Positions 1 to 6,682 of a DNA stretch of 8,623 nucleotides are shown one piece after another. The position numbers were made by a program, and so were the translations under genes. This DNA comes from Candidatus Zixiibacteriota bacterium (lineage in GTDB: Bacteria > Zixibacteria > MSB-5A5 > GN15 > PGXB01). The notes beneath the pieces were generated by a model, which saw only the letters and a program-made list of their open reading frames with translations, was not told the DNA's origin and did no database searches. The stretch lies in contig JAPLUS010000158.1 of assembly GCA_026397495.1 (NCBI GenBank), positions 1 through 8,623 on the forward strand. The letters are read 5' to 3'. How positions within the stretch are numbered: the stretch's first letter is position 1; the number at the start of each line of letters is the position of its first letter.

Positions 1-938
1 ACGGCCGCAAAATGATAGAGAAGCGGTAAAATATCTTCTCTTCGTTCATATAATGAAGGCAGGTTTATCTTGATCACGCCCAAGCGAAAATACAAATCCT
101 CCCGGAAAACACCTTCATGGATTGCTTCCGCCAGATCCCGATTAGTAGCGGCAATAACTCTGACATCGGAATGCACGGGATAATCGCCGCCGACCGGGTA
201 AAAAACACCATTTTCAAGAACGCGCAGCAGCCTGACCTGCGTATCAGGTTTGGTCTCACCTATTTCATCTAGGAAAATAGTCCCGCCATTGGCCTGTAAG
301 AATAACCCGTCGCGTTTGCCGACCGAACCGGTAAAGGCCCCCTTCGAATGCCCAAAAAGCTCCGATTCCAGCACTCCTTCGGCCAGCGCACCACAGTTAA
401 CAGTAATAAAGCGGCCCTTGGTACGAGGCGAGTTTTCATGAATGGCGCGGGCTACTAATTCCTTACCACTCCCCGAAGGGCCGATGATAAGGACACTGAT
501 GTCAGAGGAAATAAGATGATCGATTGTTTCCGCTATCATTTTCAATTTCTCAGAACGTCCGACCAGATGGAACTTCCGCAATAACCCCTTTTGGAATAAT
601 ATTTTTGATATTCTTTTCAAAACCGATTCTCTCCCGTCGGCCATTATGATAGCCCCGTCAAATAAAGAATTATCTTCTAAAGAATAAGGCGTTTCTCTGG
701 GAACAATTCGCCATACATCAGCCAGCGGTGAGCGCATCCTGATACGGCGGATAGTACCCTGATTAATACCTGGGTAATCCTCCGCAACCAAAATCAATTC
801 AATCGCCCGTTCTTTAAGAATGGAATAAAGCTGCGACAATTCATAGATATACTCACCCTCGGATTTGAATATTTCATCAAAGGGCGGATGGCCGGCAATA
901 TATTCGGGAGACACCAGGATTAGGATATTCTGGCTCAT
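1..938 (-). CDS. Sigma-54-dependent transcriptional activator with degenerate receiver domain (3' end outside window)
   Basis: Bacterial enhancer-binding protein that would remodel RNA polymerase carrying sigma-54 by ATP hydrolysis. The 312 visible residues read from an ATG at 938 to the window edge without a stop. Residues about 1-115 have a receiver-like pattern, but the usual acidic pair near the N-terminus is Ser-Pro (LILVSPEY) and the phosphoacceptor Asp position aligns with Ala52 (LILVAEDYPG). The AAA+ domain begins near 125: Walker A GPSGSGKE (153-160), loop 1 GAFTGS (200-205, where the family has GAFTGA), Walker B GGTIFLDEI (218-226), sensor I ATNRDL (264-269), and arginine-finger region FREDLYFRL (278-286). 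The C-terminal DNA-binding domain, normally a Fis-type helix-turn-helix, would lie outside the window. The start overlaps the rnr stop as ATGA, so translation is probably coupled. A purine-rich AGGGGAAGAG lies about 12 bases upstream. Family assignment is very secure; the target genes and signal are unknown. Confidence 0.95.
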   Translation of the reverse strand, partial: MSQNILILVSPEYIAGHPPFDEIFKSEGEYIYELSQLYSILKERAIELILVAEDYPGINQGTIRRIRMRSPLADVWRIVPRETPYSLEDNSLFDGAIIMADGRESVLKRISKILFQKGLLRKFHLVGRSEKLKMIAETIDHLISSDISVLIIGPSGSGKELVARAIHENSPRTKGRFITVNCGALAEGVLESELFGHSKGAFTGSVGKRDGLFLQANGGTIFLDEIGETKPDTQVRLLRVLENGVFYPVGGDYPVHSDVRVIAATNRDLAEAIHEGVFREDLYFRLGVIKINLPSLYERREDILPLLYHFAA

Positions 939-3082
939 GATTTCAATCGTCTCTTCCCCTGAGGATGGCGTTCCTTGGATTTGGACTCTATCATATAAAG
1001 ATTTATTTCATTTTTAAGTCTGTCAACCGATAGTATTCCCACCTTAACTTTATCGCCCAGGCTAAATATTTTTCCGGTTCGTTTTCCCACCAGTCGAAAC
1101 CTCTCCGTTTCAAATTTATAATAATCATCATCCAAACTGGAAAGGCGAACCATTCCCTCCGCACCCGTATCGCCCAACCGGACAAAGAAGCCAAAATTCA
1201 AAATCCCGGAAATAATACCGGAATATTCCTGCCCAATATGATTCGCCATATAAGCTACCTGTTTAATCTTTATGGCTTCACGTTCAGCGGCTTCCGCATT
1301 CCGTTCCGTCTCAGAACAATGCCGGCCGACATTTTCCAGGATTGAATCAAGCTGTTTATTAAGCTTATCGGGGTAGCGGCCATTTTTAAGTTTCTTCAAT
1401 AGGCGGTGGACTATTAGGTCGGGGTAGCGGCGAATAGGCGAGGTGAAATGCGTATAATGCGTAAAAGCCAGACCAAAGTGCCCGATATTCCGCGACTGAT
1501 AAACCGCCTTTTTCATCGAACGAAGCATTAATTCATTGAGAAATTCTTCTTCCGGCTTCCCTTTCAATTTTTCCAGAAAGCGAGTAAACTGAATCGGCTT
1601 CATATTCTCAGAAACAGGAAAGCTATAACCAAGAGTTGAAACCAGATATGAAAAAGCTTCCAATTTCTCAAGATCGGGTTTATCATGCACTCGATATAGA
1701 AATTTTTGCCCTCTTCTGAAAACGTGCAGGGCTATCACTTTATTGGCCGCCAACATAAATTCCTCAATAAGACGATGTGATTCCAGCCGCACCCGATTAC
1801 CAATTTCAATAATTTCTCCCTTCTTATTAAGGATAATCTTCGTTTCCGGCAAATCAAAATCAAGGGAGCCTTCAGCGACTCTTCTTTTCTGGAGCAAGAT
1901 AGCCAGTTGTCGGGCTATCTGGAGGCTCTTGGCCACTTTGGCTATTTTCCCAATGACTTCTCCCTTATCAAGGTATTGCTGCACTTCCTCATATGTTAGT
2001 TTAGCGCAGGATTTGATTACTCCCTCAGTAATCTCCCAATTCAACATTTTGCCATCATTGTCAAAATTAATCAAAGTAGCATAAACGAGCCGGCGGCAAT
2101 TGGGCCTAAGAGAACAGAGAATATTAGAAAGCTCCTCGGGCAGCATCGGTATTACTTTTCCCGGAAGATAAACGGAGTTCCCTCGTGTAAAAGCTTCTTT
2201 ATCAAGAAGGGTCCCCTCGCGGACAAAATGAGATACATCGGCAATATAGACACCCAGGCGATAGCCGTCCGAAGTCTTCATTACGGAGACGGCATCATCA
2301 TGGTCTTTGGCATCAGACGGGTCTATGGTATATATAATTTCATCGGTGAAATTGCGGCGCTGTTTGATTTCCTCGGGATTGAAGTAGTCTTCAGCGGTTT
2401 TCGCTTCTTCAATAACTTTACGCGGAAATTCCTCGGCAAGTTGATACCCTTTAATGACGGTTAATAAATCTACCCCGGGGTCGCCGGGTAGGCCGATTTT
2501 TTCTACTACCTCGCCCTCAGGGTTGCTGTATGTATCCGCCCATTGATTGATTCTGACGACAACTTTTTCTCCATCCCGCGCCCTTTTGGTCAATTTGGCA
2601 TGTATGTAAATATCTCGGCGGACTTTCTTATTGTCGGCGATAACGAAATTGAAGTTTTGGCCGATATGAAAGGTGCCTATTATATTCCGAGAAGCTCTTT
2701 CAATAATCTTTATGACTGTACCACGCGATTTACCTTCGGCATCCATTTCGACTCTAACCATAACTTTATCGCCATCAAGCGCCGTTAGCATATCAGCCGG
2801 CGGAATAGTAATCGACTTGCCGGATTCCGTGAGAATTGTTCCGTATCCGCTTTTTGAAATCGATACCTGTCCCAAGACAAGATTCAATTCTGAGGGAACC
2901 CCCAGCCGATTTCGCCTGAGCTTAACCAGTTGCCCCGAATCAATCAGTCTTTTGACCAGACCCCGAAAGGAGAGATAATCCCGTGGAGAGATTTTTAGAG
3001 CTCGCGCCAATTCCTTTATTTTAAGTGGTCGCCCCGCTTTGTAAGCCAGAAAATCAACGATTAGATGTTCATCAATATTCAT
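935..3082 (-). CDS. rnr: Ribonuclease R (RNB family 3'-5' exoribonuclease)
   Basis: Processive 3'-5' exoribonuclease that degrades structured RNA in the cytoplasm. At 715 residues it is slightly shorter than the roughly 800-residue enterobacterial enzyme. Domain order: N-terminal winged helix (about 5-60), cold-shock/OB-type domains (about 65-190), RNB catalytic domain (about 240-565), S1 domain (about 618-698) and a short basic tail (SKSKERHPQGKRRLKS). The metal-binding motif IDPSDAKDHDDA (253-264) supplies Asp254, Asp260, Asp262 and Asp263, with the same spacing as the four catalytic Asp of E. coli RNase R. VYLPGKVIPMLPEELSN (304-320) and FTSPIRRYPDL (546-556) are further RNB signatures. 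The longer C-terminal tail and S1 arrangement fit RNase R rather than RNase II. The ATG at 3082 follows an in-frame TAA three codons earlier, so this start is well fixed, but no Shine-Dalgarno sequence precedes it. The stop overlaps the start of the downstream activator by four bases. Confidence 0.97.
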   Translation of the reverse strand: MNIDEHLIVDFLAYKAGRPLKIKELARALKISPRDYLSFRGLVKRLIDSGQLVKLRRNRLGVPSELNLVLGQVSISKSGYGTILTESGKSITIPPADMLTALDGDKVMVRVEMDAEGKSRGTVIKIIERASRNIIGTFHIGQNFNFVIADNKKVRRDIYIHAKLTKRARDGEKVVVRINQWADTYSNPEGEVVEKIGLPGDPGVDLLTVIKGYQLAEEFPRKVIEEAKTAEDYFNPEEIKQRRNFTDEIIYTIDPSDAKDHDDAVSVMKTSDGYRLGVYIADVSHFVREGTLLDKEAFTRGNSVYLPGKVIPMLPEELSNILCSLRPNCRRLVYATLINFDNDGKMLNWEITEGVIKSCAKLTYEEVQQYLDKGEVIGKIAKVAKSLQIARQLAILLQKRRVAEGSLDFDLPETKIILNKKGEIIEIGNRVRLESHRLIEEFMLAANKVIALHVFRRGQKFLYRVHDKPDLEKLEAFSYLVSTLGYSFPVSENMKPIQFTRFLEKLKGKPEEEFLNELMLRSMKKAVYQSRNIGHFGLAFTHYTHFTSPIRRYPDLIVHRLLKKLKNGRYPDKLNKQLDSILENVGRHCSETERNAEAAEREAIKIKQVAYMANHIGQEYSGIISGILNFGFFVRLGDTGAEGMVRLSSLDDDYYKFETERFRLVGKRTGKIFSLGDKVKVGILSVDRLKNEINLYMIESKSKERHPQGKRRLKS

Positions 3083-3087
3083 CAGTG

Positions 3088-3117
3088 ATTATTTAATTCA
3101 ATTTTAAAAAAAGTCAA
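3088..3117 (-). promoter_or_regulatory. Candidate sigma-70-type promoter of rnr
   Basis: On the minus strand TTGACT (3117-3112) is followed after 18 bases by AATAAT (3093-3088), five of six matches to each consensus hexamer. The spacer is AT-rich. Transcription would be expected to start about seven bases past the -10 box, at about 3081-3082, which is the rnr ATG itself. Together with the absent ribosome binding site this suggests a leaderless mRNA. This is prediction by motif only. Confidence 0.5.
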
Positions 3118-3134
3118 GCCCCGAATGACAGATT

Positions 3135-3151
3135 TCTGCCATATTGGCAGA
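3135..3151. repeat. 17-base perfect inverted repeat upstream of rnr promoter
   Basis: TCTGCCA-TAT-TGGCAGA has 7-base arms and a 3-base centre. It lies 17 bases upstream of the candidate -35 box of rnr and just past the terminator of the preceding operon. It lacks a T-run on either strand, so it does not look like a terminator. An operator for a dimeric regulator is the simplest reading, but the regulator is not identifiable. Confidence 0.5.
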
Positions 3152-3160
3152 TTATCCTTT

Positions 3161-3186
3161 AAAAAAAGGCCGCCGGCGGCGGCCTT
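3161..3186 (-). terminator. Rho-independent terminator of the ECF sigma operon
   Basis: Read on the minus strand: AA-GGCCGCC-GCC-GGCGGCC followed by seven T. The GC-only 7-bp stem with a 3-base loop and T-run begins about 30 bases after the last gene of the operon (stop at 3215). It separates the operon from rnr. Confidence 0.92.
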
Positions 3187-3214
3187 CTATCCACAAGTCA
3201 AGAAATGTTAATTT

Positions 3215-3814
3215 TCATCTTTTGCCGCAAGATGGGCCAGACCTTGCTTCTTTCGTTCCCATATCGGGCATATCTTTCATTTCCATCTTTATCACTTTCT
3301 CCCGACGCATTCCCATCCCCGGCATATCTTCTTCATCATCATCATTACAGCTGCCCATTTTCGGCATCATCTCTTTGAGTTTCTTGAGCTGATCTGCGGT
3401 AAGAATGGCTTTTATCTGGCGCATATGCTGGAATCTCATTTTCTGCATTTCGGTCTTCAATTGGCCGACTCTGTCCATTGTCGCCATAACATCCTTATCG
3501 GTCGCATCATTCCGCATCAGCTGATGCAATTTCAATTCGGCTTTTTCTAATTCAGCCTTCCGGTCAATTTGAGCCATTGCAAAATCATCCTGGAGTTTGG
3601 AGATCCGGGTTTTCTGATTGGCATCCAGTCCGATTTCATCCGCCATCTTCAGCAACATCCCGGGCCGCATACAGCAATCATCCATCATTCCGCATCCCAT
3701 TCCCATTCCCATCCCTTTCCCCATACCCATTTTCATACACTGACCGCTATCGGCTATGGCCAGAGGCGCCAATAGTAAAATAATGGCTGAGATTAGAATC
3801 AGGTTTCTTTTCAT
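3215..3814 (-). CDS. Met-rich periplasmic Spy/CpxP-like protein (LTXXQ motif)
   Basis: Predicted secreted helical protein of 199 residues, last gene of the ECF sigma operon. A Sec signal peptide covers residues 1-21 (MKRN, hydrophobic core ILISAIILLLAPL, likely cleavage after AIA) with no lipobox Cys. The mature N-terminus is a Met/Gly/Cys tract (27-53, MGMGKGMGMGMGCGMM) and the C-terminal tail (about 153-199) holds further Met with an acidic patch NDDDEED (157-163). The central charged helices (about 55-152) contain ILTADQLKKL (137-146), the LTXXQ signature of the Spy/CpxP/ZraP group, and a weaker first copy, GLDANQ (62-67). I count about 29 Met and 6 Cys (26, 41, 47, 48, 156, 196). Spy/CpxP family proteins are periplasmic chaperones or metal/stress sensors; the Met and Cys content suggests binding of soft metals such as Cu(I) or Ag(I), which is inference. 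AAAGGAAAG precedes the ATG at good spacing. The gap to the upstream gene is 40 bases. Confidence 0.85.
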   Translation of the reverse strand: MKRNLILISAIILLLAPLAIADSGQCMKMGMGKGMGMGMGCGMMDDCCMRPGMLLKMADEIGLDANQKTRISKLQDDFAMAQIDRKAELEKAELKLHQLMRNDATDKDVMATMDRVGQLKTEMQKMRFQHMRQIKAILTADQLKKLKEMMPKMGSCNDDDEEDMPGMGMRREKVIKMEMKDMPDMGTKEARSGPSCGKR

Positions 3815-3854
3815 TTCACTTTCCTTTCGATAATTGAGGTTTATATTAAATCTG

Positions 3855-4364
3855 TTAGTTATTTGGCGCTTTATTGCGCTCGCGGAAACATTTCACTTTT
3901 TCAATCAATTTACGGTCAAATCGCTCTTGAAAAACTATCACCCGTCCCATTTGAAGGGGAGTTAATATTTTGCCGGCATCATTGTTAAATTTTCCTATTC
4001 TTTGCTCCTCTTTTAACTTTAGTCCCACAATCTTTTGTATTTGCTCTTTTACAGCAGTTTCCGAATATTTATCTTCCTGTACAAGATTGGCTAATGAATC
4101 AATCTCCTTTTGCATGTTATAATTAATTTGCCGCATTTCTTTCCGAAAAGTCACGAAAAGGGAGATAAATTGCGGGCTTTGCTTATCGCTCAGATTTAAA
4201 ATTTCAATCAATTTTAGAAGTCGCAAGTCCTCCAGATTCTTGGTCTGCTCGCTACCCATACTGCAGATGCCCCAACCGGTATCCTGCGCCATAAGATTCG
4301 GCCCGAAGCCGCCTAAAAATAACAGTAATGGGACGGCCATAAAGATTAACATATACTTTTTCAT
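3855..4364 (-). CDS. Spy/CpxP-like periplasmic protein
   Basis: Predicted secreted helical protein of 169 residues. The signal peptide spans about 1-26 (MKKYMLIFMAVPLLLFLGGF, probable cleavage after NLMA). The mature part is mainly amphipathic and charged helices; EILNLSDKQSPQF (54-66) and KILTPLQMGRVIVFQERF (132-149) look like the two LTXXQ-type repeats of the CpxP/Spy fold, the second with an intact LTPLQ. There are only two Cys in the mature protein (34, 159) and no Met-rich tract, so it differs from its neighbour and may do a different job, for example sensing misfolded envelope protein or contacting the anti-sigma factor. That role is inference from gene order. The start overlaps the anti-sigma stop as ATGA, and GGGAG stands about 10 bases upstream, so the two are probably translated together. 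Family recognition rests on pattern and context rather than strong identity. Confidence 0.75.
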   Translation of the reverse strand: MKKYMLIFMAVPLLLFLGGFGPNLMAQDTGWGICSMGSEQTKNLEDLRLLKLIEILNLSDKQSPQFISLFVTFRKEMRQINYNMQKEIDSLANLVQEDKYSETAVKEQIQKIVGLKLKEEQRIGKFNNDAGKILTPLQMGRVIVFQERFDRKLIEKVKCFRERNKAPNN

Positions 4365-4900
4365 AAAAATATATCTCCCGCCTTAATTTCACTCTTCAGA
4401 TATTCCAACTCGCCGGGGGTCAAATCCCCTATAAGCATTTCACCGGAATTTATTCCATAGGTTTGCACATAACCATTGACCACGGCCTCGATATATTGCT
4501 CATCAATAGTTTCTTCATCGATCAAGGTCAATAAAGTATCATAATGATCGGCCGGTTTGCTCTGATAAATATCTTTGCCGGATTTTCCTATCAGGGAAAC
4601 AATAAGTAGTAGTATAACCGCTGTCAGCGATATCCCATACCGGACGGACAGATGATAAAAATACAGGGCGCGATTCTGATATCGGCCGATTTTCTCATCA
4701 AGCTTCTTCTGTATCGTCGCAAATTCCGTCTCCTTTATTATCGGAGTAGTCCCACATTTAAGATATTTATCCAGTTCCATCAGTCTTTCATAATAGATAC
4801 GGCAATCAGCACAGATATGAATATGTTCTTTCTCTGATAGATTAAGGCCAAGGGCGCCTATCTTTTCCGACAATGATCTTTTAACCTGCTGACAGTCCAT
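4361..4900 (-). CDS. Membrane anti-sigma factor with zinc-finger (ZAS, zf-HC2-like) domain
   Basis: Probable single-pass inner-membrane protein that holds the adjacent ECF sigma factor inactive. Its 179 residues start MDCQQVKRSL; HIHICADC (26-33) gives the H-x3-C-x2-C ZAS signature (His26, Cys30, Cys33), and Cys3 may complete a zinc site. A linker rich in charged residues leads to one membrane helix (about 88-105, YGISLTAVILLLIVSLIG), preceded by Arg and followed by Lys, so the N-terminus should be cytoplasmic and residues 107-179 periplasmic. The periplasmic tail ends DLTPGELEYLKSEIKAGDIF, which I note because LTPxE resembles the LTXXQ motifs of the two downstream proteins. The ATG lies three bases after the sigma stop with CAGG seven bases before it; the stop overlaps the next gene by four bases. 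The ZAS motif suggests zinc- or redox-responsive release, but family members also respond to other signals by proteolysis. Confidence 0.88.
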   Translation of the reverse strand: MDCQQVKRSLSEKIGALGLNLSEKEHIHICADCRIYYERLMELDKYLKCGTTPIIKETEFATIQKKLDEKIGRYQNRALYFYHLSVRYGISLTAVILLLIVSLIGKSGKDIYQSKPADHYDTLLTLIDEETIDEQYIEAVVNGYVQTYGINSGEMLIGDLTPGELEYLKSEIKAGDIFL

Positions 4901-4903
4901 ATA

Positions 4904-5443
4904 TTACCTGAAATCCTGCAACTGCTTCCGGAGTTTCTCAATAGCTTTCTGATAATTGGTTTTTATAGCCGATTCGCTTTTCCCCGATATCATGGAAATC
5001 TCTTTAAATGGGAGTTGCTCATAAAACCTTAGAGTAAAAATCATCTTCTGTTTGGGCGGAAGGGAGCCAACTGCCTTTTCAATAGCGCTATTTAACTCGC
5101 CCAGGCCGGGATTGTCCGGCATATCATAAGATGGCTCAAGCTTTCCCATTTTTGAGATAGGAATAAATGATAAAAGCTTTTGCCGGCGCAGATGATTGAC
5201 CGCCCTATTGAAGGCTATTCGGTAAAGCCAACTGGAGAAATGAGCATCACCGCGAAATCTTTTCAATTCTTTAAAGGCCGTGAAGAAGGTTTCCTGCAAA
5301 AGATCAAGGGCAACGTCTCTATTTCCGGTCATTCTATATACCAATGCAAACATCTTATCTTTATTAATCCTTACCAAATCATCAAAGGAGCTCCGGTCGC
5401 CCCTCTGCGCCTTGGCTACCAGTTCATAATTATCTTGTTCCAT
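4904..5443 (-). CDS. ECF-subfamily RNA polymerase sigma factor (RpoE/SigW type)
   Basis: Alternative sigma factor of 179 residues with only regions 2 and 4, as is usual for the ECF group. Region 2 spans about 10-88, with LDLLQETFFTAFKELKRFRG (47-65 region) corresponding to 2.1-2.2 core binding and FSSWLYRIAFNRAVNHLRR (69-87) to 2.3-2.4 promoter -10 recognition. Region 4 covers about 124-173: SLPPKQKMIFTLRFYEQLPF, then EISMISGKSESAIKTNYQKA, a helix-turn-helix for the -35 element. I chose the ATG at 5443; a TTG immediately before it (5446) is possible and would add one residue. Neither has a good Shine-Dalgarno sequence. It is the first gene of a four-gene operon with its anti-sigma factor and two secreted proteins, separated from mreB by a terminator. 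I see no GGAAC-type ECF -35 box upstream, so autoregulation is not evident. Confidence 0.95.
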   Translation of the reverse strand: MEQDNYELVAKAQRGDRSSFDDLVRINKDKMFALVYRMTGNRDVALDLLQETFFTAFKELKRFRGDAHFSSWLYRIAFNRAVNHLRRQKLLSFIPISKMGKLEPSYDMPDNPGLGELNSAIEKAVGSLPPKQKMIFTLRFYEQLPFKEISMISGKSESAIKTNYQKAIEKLRKQLQDFR

Positions 5444-5449
5444 CAAGAA

Positions 5450-5455
5450 GTTATA
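5450..5455 (-). promoter_or_regulatory. Candidate -10 box of the ECF sigma operon
   Basis: TATAAC on the minus strand (5455-5450) lies in the AT-rich spacer between the mreB terminator and the sigma gene. Its last base is exactly seven bases before the A of the ATG at 5443, so a transcript from it would be leaderless. No convincing -35 hexamer stands 16-18 bases further upstream, so support is weak. Confidence 0.3.
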
Positions 5456-5494
5456 CTTTAAATATTAGACAATTGATTTAATAAAAAGACTAAT

Positions 5495-5525
5495 AAAAAA
5501 GGCAAACTTTTTTAAGTTCGCCTTT
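5495..5525 (-). terminator. Rho-independent terminator of mreB
   Basis: On the minus strand AAAGGCGAACTT-AAAA-AAGTTTGCCTTT folds as a 12-bp stem with one G-U pair and a 4-base loop, followed by a T-run. It starts about 30 bases after the mreB stop (5556). It isolates mreB from the following sigma operon. Confidence 0.9.
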
Positions 5526-5555
5526 AATTCTTTGTCATTTATAGAGATTAGTGAA

Positions 5556-6584
5556 TTAATCCCGACGGCTTTTCATTAAGACCTTGGAATACTGCGGCAT
5601 ATTCTCAAGGACTTTGCCGGTCCCCCGAACCACACAAGTAAGCGGGTCATCGGCAATATTCACCGGAAGATTGGTTTCCTGTCTTAGGCGCTTATCTAAA
5701 CCTCTTAGAAGTGCTCCCCCACCGGTCATGATAATCCCCCGCTCAAGAATATCGGAAGCCAATTCCGGAGGCGTTTTCTCAAGCGACTGACGAACGGCCT
5801 CAACAATTCGTTCAATCGGTTCTACCAGAGCCTCGCGAACCTGGACTGATGATAATTTGAGGTTTTTAGGAACACCAGCAACAAGGTCACGCCCCTTTAC
5901 TTCCATCGAAAGCTCTTTATCCAACGGAAAGGCCGACCCTATTTTTATCTTAACTTCCTCGGCCATTAATTCGCCAATCAGCAAATTGTAATTTTTCTTG
6001 AGGTACATCACGATGGCATCATTCATCTCATCACCGGCAATCCGGATCGAGATATTATTAACAATGCCGTTTAGGGCAATGACCGCAATTTCGGAAGTTC
6101 CGCCGCCGATATCAATAATCATAATACCCGATGGTTGATCAACCGGCAGACCAACCCCAATGGCGGCCGCCATCGGTTCCTGTAGCAGAAACACCTCACG
6201 AGCACCGGCATTCTCGGCCGAATCACGCACCGCTCTTTTTTCCACCTCGGTTATTCCCGATGGTACAGAGATAACAATGCGGGGTTTCATTAGGTATTTA
6301 TGCCGGACAACTCTTCGTATAAAATCAGATAGGAGTTTTTCGGAAATTTCAAAATCCGCGATGACGCCGTCCTTAAGAGGTCGGATAGCGGCGATCTCGC
6401 CCGGAGTGCGTCCCAGCATCTCTTTGGCGGCCGAACCGACCGCCAAAACTTTGCCGGTTGCCTTTTCTATGGCAACTACGGAGGGTTCATTAAGGACGAT
6501 CCCTTGCCCACGAACAAACACAAGCGTATTGGCGGTACCTAAGTCAATCCCAACATCGCTCGATATAAAATCAAAGAATCCCAA
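5556..6584 (-). CDS. mreB: Rod shape-determining actin homologue MreB
   Basis: Bacterial actin that polymerises at the inner membrane and positions the elongation machinery of peptidoglycan synthesis. The 342 residues match the usual family length of 335-350. The N-terminal [10 protein letters not shown] fits a membrane-binding amphipathic segment. Nucleotide-site motifs are all present: phosphate 1 GIDLGTANT (12-20), [11 protein letters not shown] (133-143) with the catalytic Glu136, phosphate 2 [11 protein letters not shown] (158-168), and adenosine loop [17 protein letters not shown] (284-300). The start is TTG (6584-6582), chosen because AGAGGA stands six bases upstream and the translated N-terminus is typical; the nearby ATG is in another frame and closes after about 15 codons. 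The gene stands alone: terminators lie on both sides and no mreC, mreD, pbp2 or rodA follows. A TATAAA box (6653-6648) upstream is a possible -10 element without a clear -35. Confidence 0.98.
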   Translation of the reverse strand: MGFFDFISSDVGIDLGTANTLVFVRGQGIVLNEPSVVAIEKATGKVLAVGSAAKEMLGRTPGEIAAIRPLKDGVIADFEISEKLLSDFIRRVVRHKYLMKPRIVISVPSGITEVEKRAVRDSAENAGAREVFLLQEPMAAAIGVGLPVDQPSGIMIIDIGGGTSEIAVIALNGIVNNISIRIAGDEMNDAIVMYLKKNYNLLIGELMAEEVKIKIGSAFPLDKELSMEVKGRDLVAGVPKNLKLSSVQVREALVEPIERIVEAVRQSLEKTPPELASDILERGIIMTGGGALLRGLDKRLRQETNLPVNIADDPLTCVVRGTGKVLENMPQYSKVLMKSRRD

Positions 6585-6590
6585 TTCATT

Positions 6591-6596
6591 TCCTCT
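6591..6596 (-). promoter_or_regulatory. Ribosome binding site supporting the TTG start of mreB
   Basis: AGAGGA on the minus strand, with six bases between it and the TTG at 6584. An out-of-frame ATG between the two would be only two bases from the site, too close for good initiation, so TTG is the more likely start. Confidence 0.7.
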
Positions 6597-6682
6597 AAGA
6601 ATATTCTATCCAAAGCTCCAAAACTTCGTATCTGTCAAAGCAGATTTTTTATAGTCTAATCTACCGGCCGCGAAAAAGCAAT

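Noticed and set aside
1743..2978. Several plus-strand open frames of 78-113 residues within rnr
   Set aside because: They are antisense to a conserved gene with an intact reading frame and show no independent signals or recognisable domains.
3189..3206. CTTGACTT with following TGTGGATAG as an rnr promoter
   Set aside because: It lies upstream of the strong terminator at 3161-3186, which would stop transcription before rnr.
3144..3392. Plus-strand open frame antisense to the Met-rich protein gene
   Set aside because: It begins in the terminator region and mirrors the low-complexity antisense of a Met-rich coding sequence, with no ribosome binding site.
6545..6589. ATG (6589-6587) just upstream of mreB as a start or leader peptide
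   Set aside because: It is out of frame with mreB, stops after about 15 codons and is too close to AGAGGA for efficient initiation.
6603..6638. Consensus TTGACA (6638-6633) upstream of mreB with TAGAAT (6608-6603) as a promoter
   Set aside because: The spacer is 24 bases, too long for a normal sigma-70 promoter; the TATAAA at 6653-6648 is an equally weak alternative, so I did not list a promoter.
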